From: Mariprofundus sp.
GTDB taxonomy: Bacteria; Pseudomonadota; Zetaproteobacteria; Mariprofundales; Mariprofundaceae
Direction: 5' to 3'
Assembly (NCBI GenBank): GCA_030951095.1
Contig: JAUZQI010000014.1
Coordinates: 1-30,659, forward strand
DNA: 30,659 nt
Shown: positions 25,840 to 30,659 of the stretch, one piece after another
How the letters are laid out: each line of letters begins with the position of its first letter
Position numbering within the stretch: the first letter of the stretch is position 1
Made by a program: the position numbers and the translations under genes
Notes under the pieces: generated by a model
What the model was told of the DNA's origin: nothing
What the model saw: the letters and a program-made list of their open reading frames with translations, nothing else
The model's database searches: none

Positions 25840-27264
25840 ATGACTGTTTCCGACAGCGATGATCACTTCCATGACGAATGCGGCGTCTTCGGCGTATTCA
25901 ACCACCCCGAAGCAGCCAACCTGACCTATCTCGGCCTTTATGCACAGCAACATCGCGGACAGGAATCGGCCGGTATTGTCAGCACCGATGGCCACAGTTT
26001 TTATACCCATCGCGGCATGGGACTGGTGGCGGATATCTTTCAAAAGTCGGATATCAAAACCCTCTCCGGACAGCACAGCATCGGCCATGTGCGCTACTCC
26101 ACTTCGGGTGAGTCTGGCTTACGCAATTGCCAACCGTTCTCCTATGAATATGCCCATGGCGGCATTGCCATGTGCCACAACGGCAATATAGTAAATGCGC
26201 CGGAACTGCGTACACAGCTGGAGAAAAAAGGATCCATTTTCCAGTCCACATCCGATACTGAAGTGCTAATTCATCTGGTCGCAAGAAGCCGGGCATCCAG
26301 CATGAAAGAACGACTGGCAGGGGCCGTCAGCAAACTGGCTGGCGGGTTTTCTCTGCTGGTACTGGTTGAAAAACGGCTGGTCGGCATGCGTGACCGTCAT
26401 GGCATACGACCGCTGGTATTGGGCAAACTGGATAACTCATGGGTACTGGCATCCGAGACCTGCGCCTTTGATCTGGTCGGTGCCACTTACGTGCGCGATA
26501 TTGAGCCGGGTGAAATGGTTGTGATCGACGAACATGGATTGGAAAGTCTGCACCCGTTCCAATCTGTAACATCCAAATTCTGCGTCTTTGAATATGTCTA
26601 TTTTGCACGCCCGGATTCAACACTGGAAGGTGTCAACGTCTATCAGGCACGTTATCAGATTGGTTATGAACTGGCCAAGGAATCGCCTGTCGAAGCCGAC
26701 TTTGTCATACCTGTACCCGATTCCGGCGTGCCGCCAGCCATGGGGTTTGCCGAAGCATCCGGCATCCCGTTTCAAATGGGGCTGATTCGCAATCATTATG
26801 TCGGGCGTACATTTATTGAGCCGCAACAAGCGATCAGAAATTTCGGCGTCAAACTGAAACTGAATCCGAACCGTGAGCTGATTAAAGGTAAACGCGTGGT
26901 ACTGGTGGATGACTCCATCGTGCGCGGAACCACCAGCCGGAAAATTGTTGAAATGGTACGCGCGGCAGGCGCCAAAGAAATTCACATGCGCATTTCCAGT
27001 CCGCCAACCAGACATTCCTGTTTTTACGGTGTCGACACACCGAATGCAGACGAGTTGATGGCCAATAAAATGGATCTGGAATCCATGCGCAAAGCCATTG
27101 GCGCTGACTCGCTGGCATTCGTCAGCTTCGACGGCATGTACAAGGCCGTCGGAAAACCACGCAAAATGCACTGTGACGCATGCTTCTCCGGTGATTATCC
27201 TGTACCGGTAGAAAAACAGCGTTCACCTCAGCTTTCACTGCTGCATATTCATACCCGCAAATAA
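25840..27264 (+). CDS. purF: Amidophosphoribosyltransferase PurF, iron-sulfur type
   Basis: Enzyme of 474 aa that makes phosphoribosylamine from PRPP and glutamine, the first committed step of purine synthesis. Cys14 follows a 13-residue propeptide (ending HDE) and would be the glutaminase nucleophile after self-cleavage. The PRPP motif VVLVDDSIVRGTT is at 353-365. Cys248, Cys394 and the pair Cys445/Cys448 (HCDAC) match the four iron-sulfur ligands of the Bacillus-type enzyme; the E. coli type lacks propeptide and cluster. It starts 7 nt after cvpA and ends 2 nt before the hydrolase gene, so the three are one unit. Confidence 0.97.
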   Translation: MTVSDSDDHFHDECGVFGVFNHPEAANLTYLGLYAQQHRGQESAGIVSTDGHSFYTHRGMGLVADIFQKSDIKTLSGQHSIGHVRYSTSGESGLRNCQPFSYEYAHGGIAMCHNGNIVNAPELRTQLEKKGSIFQSTSDTEVLIHLVARSRASSMKERLAGAVSKLAGGFSLLVLVEKRLVGMRDRHGIRPLVLGKLDNSWVLASETCAFDLVGATYVRDIEPGEMVVIDEHGLESLHPFQSVTSKFCVFEYVYFARPDSTLEGVNVYQARYQIGYELAKESPVEADFVIPVPDSGVPPAMGFAEASGIPFQMGLIRNHYVGRTFIEPQQAIRNFGVKLKLNPNRELIKGKRVVLVDDSIVRGTTSRKIVEMVRAAGAKEIHMRISSPPTRHSCFYGVDTPNADELMANKMDLESMRKAIGADSLAFVSFDGMYKAVGKPRKMHCDACFSGDYPVPVEKQRSPQLSLLHIHTRK

Positions 27265-27266
27265 TC

Positions 27267-27998
27267 ATGGCATTGCGGCCAACGGTCGTTCTCATCCACG
27301 GACTGTTCGGGTTTCGTCAATTATTGTGGCATGACTATTTTCAGGGCGTTCGCCCGTTATACGAAAGCATGGGGCTGCGCGTGATTGCACCCTCCCTGCC
27401 ATGGGCAGGCAGCATCGAGCAACGAGCTGATGCCCTGGCGAAACAGCTTCGACAAGAAGCAGGCCCCTTGCATCTGATCGCGCACTCGATGGGAGGCCTG
27501 GATGCCCGTCGCTGGATAACCTGTCTGGATGGCGCCAGCCGTGCACTCAGTCTGACCACCCTTGCCACCCCGCATCAAGGCTCTGCCGCTGCAGATCAAG
27601 TTGGCCAGAGCCTCCCCCCGTTCAGGCTGTTCGCCGGCGTACGTGATCTGACGACGGACAAGATGGAACACTTTAATCAGCATACGCCAGATCACCCCGA
27701 TGTAGTTTATCGCAGTTACGCTGCCACCCGACCGGTTGCAGAGCATCCGTGGATAGTACGCCGGTATGGCCGCAAAATTCAAATAACCGAGGGCGACAAT
27801 GATTCACAGGTTTCCGTCCACTCAGCCACTTGGGGTGACCATATTGCCACCCTGCCCTGCGATCATTTTGAGCTGATTTCCAGAAATTTCTGGTTCAATC
27901 CATTCCGCCCGAGAGCTGCCTTTGACCCGATGCCCGTTTACAGGGACATCGGCAACTGGATACTACAGTTCTCAACACGCCCCGAATCCGGCAATTAA
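27267..27998 (+). CDS. Alpha/beta-hydrolase, lipase-like
   Basis: Protein of 243 aa with an alpha/beta-hydrolase fold similar to triacylglycerol lipases. The oxyanion region is VVLIHGLFGFRQLLWHDYF, the nucleophile elbow is AHSMGG with Ser74, and the likely acid and base are Asp177 or Asp179 (EGDNDSQVS) and His200 (PCDHFEL). There is no signal peptide, so it probably acts in the cytoplasm on an esterified or acylated small molecule; the substrate cannot be told. It starts 2 nt after purF and is followed 9 nt later by the next gene. Confidence 0.85.
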   Translation: MALRPTVVLIHGLFGFRQLLWHDYFQGVRPLYESMGLRVIAPSLPWAGSIEQRADALAKQLRQEAGPLHLIAHSMGGLDARRWITCLDGASRALSLTTLATPHQGSAAADQVGQSLPPFRLFAGVRDLTTDKMEHFNQHTPDHPDVVYRSYAATRPVAEHPWIVRRYGRKIQITEGDNDSQVSVHSATWGDHIATLPCDHFELISRNFWFNPFRPRAAFDPMPVYRDIGNWILQFSTRPESGN

Positions 27999-28007
27999 GG
28001 AGCCTCT

Positions 28008-28322
28008 ATGTTTGTCACCATGAATCGTTTTACCATCGACCCCGAGCACTGGGATGATTTTGAGAACCGCTTCAAACAGCGTGCCGGCCTGGTGGACAAT
28101 GAACCCGGTTTTATCCGCAATACAGTACTCAGACCGCAGGAAAATACCTCGGATCAACATGTCGTCATGACCCTGTGGGAATCACGTCAGGCTTTTGAAG
28201 CATGGACAAAATCAGAGTCCTTCCGAAAAGCCCACATGAAAGCTGGCCAGACGCCCAAAGAATGGTTCATTGCACCATCGAAACTGGAAATCTTCGATTC
28301 CGTCACCGACTCAGCCGAATAA
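28008..28322 (+). CDS. Antibiotic biosynthesis monooxygenase (ABM) domain protein, IsdG/HmoA-like
   Basis: Single-domain ferredoxin-like protein of 104 aa. MFVTMNRFTIDPEHWDDFENRF, NEPGFI and VMTLWESRQAFEAWTKSESFRKAH are typical of heme-degrading members of the ABM family. Asn6, Trp66 and His76 fall at exactly the numbering of the catalytic Asn-Trp-His triad known for Staphylococcus IsdI (N6, W66, H76). This suggests heme oxygenase activity and iron release. The ATG has AAGGAG upstream and follows the hydrolase by 9 nt. Other ABM proteins have different substrates, so the specific role is inferred. Confidence 0.85.
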   Translation: MFVTMNRFTIDPEHWDDFENRFKQRAGLVDNEPGFIRNTVLRPQENTSDQHVVMTLWESRQAFEAWTKSESFRKAHMKAGQTPKEWFIAPSKLEIFDSVTDSAE

Positions 28323-28366
28323 CTCAGACTTAACCTTTCCCTCCCCGGTTGTCCAAGTTCGCAAAG

Positions 28367-28400
28367 CCCGGACGGTCAGTGGATGTAAGATAATTATGTA
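28367..28400 (+). repeat. Left arm of an inverted repeat around the phosphatase-superfamily gene
   Basis: CCCGGACGGTCA (28367-28378) is the exact reverse complement of 29646-29657. The match continues in broken form: GGATG then ATTATGTA follow in both arms when read outward to inward, giving about 30-34 bp per arm with small gaps. Confidence 0.6.
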
Positions 28401-28404
28401 TCAC

Positions 28405-28464
28405 GTCCCCGGAACTCCCCGGAGAGTGGCCACTATAGTGCAATTACACCGTGTCCCCGGAACT
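28405..28464 (+). repeat. Two direct copies of a 12-bp repeat
   Basis: GTCCCCGGAACT occurs at 28405-28416 and again at 28453-28464, 48 bp apart, with a palindrome CACTATAGTG between them. Such GTCCCCGG boxes look to me like remains of a REP or tyrosine-transposase associated repeat, but this is an impression. Confidence 0.45.
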
Positions 28465-28513
28465 TCTACTGTAAGTCGATTGATTAAAAGATTACGACAA
28501 TAATCCGCGATTC

Positions 28514-28534
28514 AAGGGCTGACCCCTTTTTTTT
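28514..28534 (+). terminator. Possible intrinsic terminator
   Basis: AAGGG-CTGAC-CCCTT (5-bp stem, 5-nt loop) is followed by six further T residues. It could end transcription of the radA-to-ABM unit or of anything reading into the phosphatase gene. The stem is short, and the same bases also form one arm of an inverted repeat with 29589-29601, so the role is uncertain. Confidence 0.35.
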
Positions 28535-28675
28535 ACGAGGACATTAAAAAGTGGGTTGTCATCAAAATGCCTTTTTAGTGTCATTGTTTTGCCATAAAAC
28601 TGACGTATTCTTTTTTTATGGTTAGTTAATCAAAAAATGACTTCTTAACCCAGTCCTGTATTCGGAGTATATATA

Positions 28676-29548
28676 ATGATAGACAAAGTAATACTCATTG
28701 TTCTTGATGGTTTAGCGTATAAGGTTGCCGAGCAATGCATGGGGTTTGTTCAGGCATTAGGTGAGCAAGGCTTGGCGACTCTATACAAAGTACAGTGCGA
28801 ATTACCCTCTATGTCTCGCCCTCTTTACGAGACCATCCTAACGGGTGTGACACCCACAGTTAGCGGAATCGCTCACAACCAAGTAGTACGTAACTCCAAC
28901 CAAAAAAGCGTTTTCAGTTTGGCTCGCAAAGCGGGATTGACTACCGCTGCCGCTGCATTTTATTGGTTCAGCGAACTGTATAACGAAAGCCCTTATAATG
29001 CTGTGCGAGACCGCCATACTGTAGATACCAAACAACTCATCCAATACGGCTTTTTTTACCACGATGGGCAATACCCTGACAGTCATTTGTACCTTGATGC
29101 TGAATTATTACGCCGCTGTTACGACCCTGACTTTCTATTGATTCATCCTATGAGTATTGACGAAGCTGGCCATCGCTCTGGACTTGATAGTTCTCATTAC
29201 CGCAACACCACTCGCCGATCAGATAAAGAGATATCCGAATACCTTCCAGCCTGGGTTGAAGCAGGTTACCAAATTATCATTACCGCAGATCATGGCATGA
29301 ATACGGATAAAAACCACGGAGGCTCTTTAGCCGAAGAGCGCGACATTCCCTTATATGTCATTGGCGATCGTTTCTCTCACCAAGCAGGTTGCGCACCGAA
29401 ACAAACGGAGATTTGTGGCGTTATCTGTGAGCTACTGGGACTCCTCAATCATAGTAAATCTGTGACTGAAAATTTATTACTGAATGAAGAGCATGAACGA
29501 CCTGAACACAAAGTCATAATGGGGCTCTTCAATGATTCCATAGGGTAA
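28676..29548 (+). CDS. Alkaline phosphatase superfamily (nucleotide pyrophosphatase/phosphodiesterase-like) protein
   Basis: Protein of 290 aa without a signal peptide. The metal-site set of the superfamily is complete: Asp11 (IVLDGL), nucleophile Ser47 in PSMSRPLYETILTG, Asp162 and His166 (DEAGH), Asp205 and His206 (TADHGMN) and His214 (NHGG). It should hydrolyse a phosphate mono- or diester; substrate unknown. It begins after GGAG and an AT-rich spacer, is more AT-rich than the dcw genes, and is framed by nested inverted repeats, so it looks acquired. It stands alone; the neighbouring nitrilase is on the other strand. Confidence 0.87.
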   Translation: MIDKVILIVLDGLAYKVAEQCMGFVQALGEQGLATLYKVQCELPSMSRPLYETILTGVTPTVSGIAHNQVVRNSNQKSVFSLARKAGLTTAAAAFYWFSELYNESPYNAVRDRHTVDTKQLIQYGFFYHDGQYPDSHLYLDAELLRRCYDPDFLLIHPMSIDEAGHRSGLDSSHYRNTTRRSDKEISEYLPAWVEAGYQIIITADHGMNTDKNHGGSLAEERDIPLYVIGDRFSHQAGCAPKQTEICGVICELLGLLNHSKSVTENLLLNEEHERPEHKVIMGLFNDSIG

Positions 29549-29588
29549 TTAACTCGGCGAATTCAACTTGTAAGTGGGGGCAAAAACG

Positions 29589-29657
29589 GGTCAGGCTTGA
29601 CTTATGGGGGTTTGAACAAGATGAAAGTACATAATCATCCTATTATGACCGTCCGGG
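29589..29657 (-). repeat. Right arms of the nested inverted repeats
   Basis: GGGTCAGGCTTGA (29589-29601) is a near reverse complement of TCAAGGGCTGACCC in the left region (28512-28525). TGACCGTCCGGG (29646-29657) is the exact reverse complement of 28367-28378, with the TACATAAT and CATCC stretches before it extending the match. The remainder of 29549-29721 holds no gene I can support. Confidence 0.55.
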
Positions 29658-29721
29658 TTTGGCCGATCCACGATGGTTGCCACTGGCACATCCCGGCCAC
29701 TTTCAGTCATTCGGGATTTAA

Positions 29722-30657
29722 CTACTCGAATTTAATTGGCCTTTGGGGCTGTGTGTTTACATGGAGCGTAAAAATATCTGGCCTTGAGTAATGCCCCGCG
29801 ACATCAAGAGCTCGTTTCGCTACAGCGGCAAGGTTTGGATCCACATCAGCATAGAGCAAACCCTTTTCCTGATGCATTGGGCCTGCCGTGATCTCACCAC
29901 CCGGCGCGATCACTACAGAATCACCAGGGTTTATCCATTCTTCTGAGGGGGGGTACAAAGTGTCTCCATTCGGAAAGTCAGCAGGTATGTCACTTTTAGC
30001 AAGAACGACGCCGCTGCTTATAACCCAGCAACGCCCCTCTCGAGCAATATGCTGCAGCGTTCCAATCCAGCCATCGCCACTGTCGTAGGTTGGTGCAATA
30101 TAGACTTCTACACCTTGGGCATAGAGGCTATATCTCGCTAGTGGCATATAGTTTTCCCAACATATCAATGTGCCGACCCTTCCACAGGGAGTATCAACTG
30201 CTTTTAAACCAGTGCCATCGCCAAATCCCCATACCATCCGTTCCGGGTTGGTTGGCATTAACTTACGGTGACGGTTATTAATATTTCCATCGGGCCCAAT
30301 AATGACGACAGTATTGTAGATAGTAGCCTTACTCAGGGTTCCATCTCTTTCGTTAAGACCACAAACGAGTGTTATTGCATGCTTCTTTGCTGTTTCGCAA
30401 AGTGGCGCTAATTGATTGGCACTGAGGTCAACAGCACTATCTAACAAACGAGCATGTAGAGACTCACTTATTCCCCAATCCCCGCCTGGTCTTAGACGCC
30501 ATATCCAGGCAGGGTAACCAGAAATAAACGCCTCTGGAAAAACCACCAGCTCTGCACCATTGGCAACTGCCTGCTCAATCATAAGAACTGCTTTTTCAAT
30601 TGTTTTTTCACGATCCAGCAATACAGAAGATTCTTGGACGATTGCGATTTTTGGCAT
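29722..30657 (-). CDS. Nitrilase family carbon-nitrogen hydrolase
   Basis: Protein of 311 aa, complete, with its ATG two bases from the window end. The catalytic Glu42 (FPEAFISGYP), Lys132 (HRKLMPTNPER) and Cys166 (ICWENYMPLAR) are all present. The CWENYMPLAR context and HRKLMPTxxER are those of true nitrilases (converting nitriles to acids and ammonia), not of amidase-type relatives. The length is a little short of typical nitrilases (about 330-350), with a short C-terminal tail after the fold. Physiological substrate unknown. Its promoter lies outside the window. Confidence 0.93.
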   Translation of the reverse strand: MPKIAIVQESSVLLDREKTIEKAVLMIEQAVANGAELVVFPEAFISGYPAWIWRLRPGGDWGISESLHARLLDSAVDLSANQLAPLCETAKKHAITLVCGLNERDGTLSKATIYNTVVIIGPDGNINNRHRKLMPTNPERMVWGFGDGTGLKAVDTPCGRVGTLICWENYMPLARYSLYAQGVEVYIAPTYDSGDGWIGTLQHIAREGRCWVISSGVVLAKSDIPADFPNGDTLYPPSEEWINPGDSVVIAPGGEITAGPMHQEKGLLYADVDPNLAAVAKRALDVAGHYSRPDIFTLHVNTQPQRPIKFE

Positions 30658-30659
30658 GG

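Larger units (their letters stand above)
28323..28675. other. 353-bp gene-free region with repeats before the phosphatase-superfamily gene
   Basis: It holds the left copy of an inverted repeat (CCCGGACGGTCA, 28367-28378), two direct copies of GTCCCCGGAACT (28405-28416 and 28453-28464), a palindrome CACTATAGTG (28431-28440), and a short hairpin with a T-tract (28514-28534). No coding frame is convincing. The part after about 28535 is AT-rich and probably contains the promoter of the next gene, though I cannot place one with confidence. Confidence 0.6.

Noticed and set aside
26617..27171. 184-aa minus-strand open frame
   Set aside because: It lies antisense within the PurF phosphoribosyltransferase domain and is a shadow of its codon pattern.
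28405..28464. CRISPR-like repeat pair
   Set aside because: Only two 12-bp copies, no further units and no cas genes; too short for a CRISPR repeat.
29597..29791. 64-aa open frame, plus strand, right of the phosphatase gene
   Set aside because: It covers the inverted repeat and runs into the 3' end of the nitrilase gene; no family resemblance.

Overview
This 30.7-kb window comes from a bacterial chromosome. It is dominated by a complete division and cell wall (dcw) cluster on the minus strand. The Gram-negative layout (DNPR-type MurE, FtsQ/FtsL/FtsI, Ddl inside the cluster) combined with a Bacillus-type iron-sulfur PurF and a RadA-CvpA-PurF neighbourhood suggests a proteobacterium. From general resemblance of the proteins I would guess a Zetaproteobacterium (Mariprofundus-like), but this is an impression without a database search.

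Layout. (1) 1-962: 3' part of an IS1202/ISNCY-type transposase, broken by two frameshifts, lying just beyond the end of the dcw cluster. (2) 1038-18855, minus strand: 16 genes in the order mraZ-rsmH-ftsL-ftsI-murE-murF-mraY-murD-ftsW-murG-murC-murB-ddl-ftsQ-ftsA-ftsZ. All junctions but one overlap or nearly touch; only ftsZ has a real leader, which is CA-rich and carries a strong ribosome binding site. A sigma70-like promoter with TGGGG motifs lies upstream of mraZ. (3) 18856-19681: a gene-free stretch with two structured, inverted-repeat-bounded elements. (4) 19682-20600, plus: a YcgN-type cysteine-cluster protein and a YchJ-type SEC-C protein, which overlap. (5) 20578-21276, minus: a site-2-protease-like M50 membrane peptidase, convergent with ychJ. 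(6) 21419-22159, plus: an unassigned membrane-anchored protein with SPOR-like repeats. (7) 22215-23345, minus: carA without an adjacent carB. (8) 23617-28322, plus: radA, a 161-bp palindromic MITE, cvpA, purF, an alpha/beta hydrolase and a small IsdI-like heme oxygenase homologue, probably one transcription unit originally. (9) 28323-29721: an accessory segment in which a phosphatase/phosphodiesterase-superfamily gene is framed by two nested pairs of inverted repeats. (10) 29722-30657, minus: a complete nitrilase.

Functionally, the dcw genes supply the lipid II pathway (MurB to MurF, Ddl, MraY, MurG) and the divisome that polymerises and positions septal wall (FtsZ, A, Q, L, W, I). radA-cvpA-purF is recombination repair plus purine synthesis. 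No CRISPR array, tRNA or rRNA was seen. The least explained material is non-coding: the MITE at the radA stop codon, the structured elements at 19185-19625, and the repeat-framed phosphatase island near the right end.
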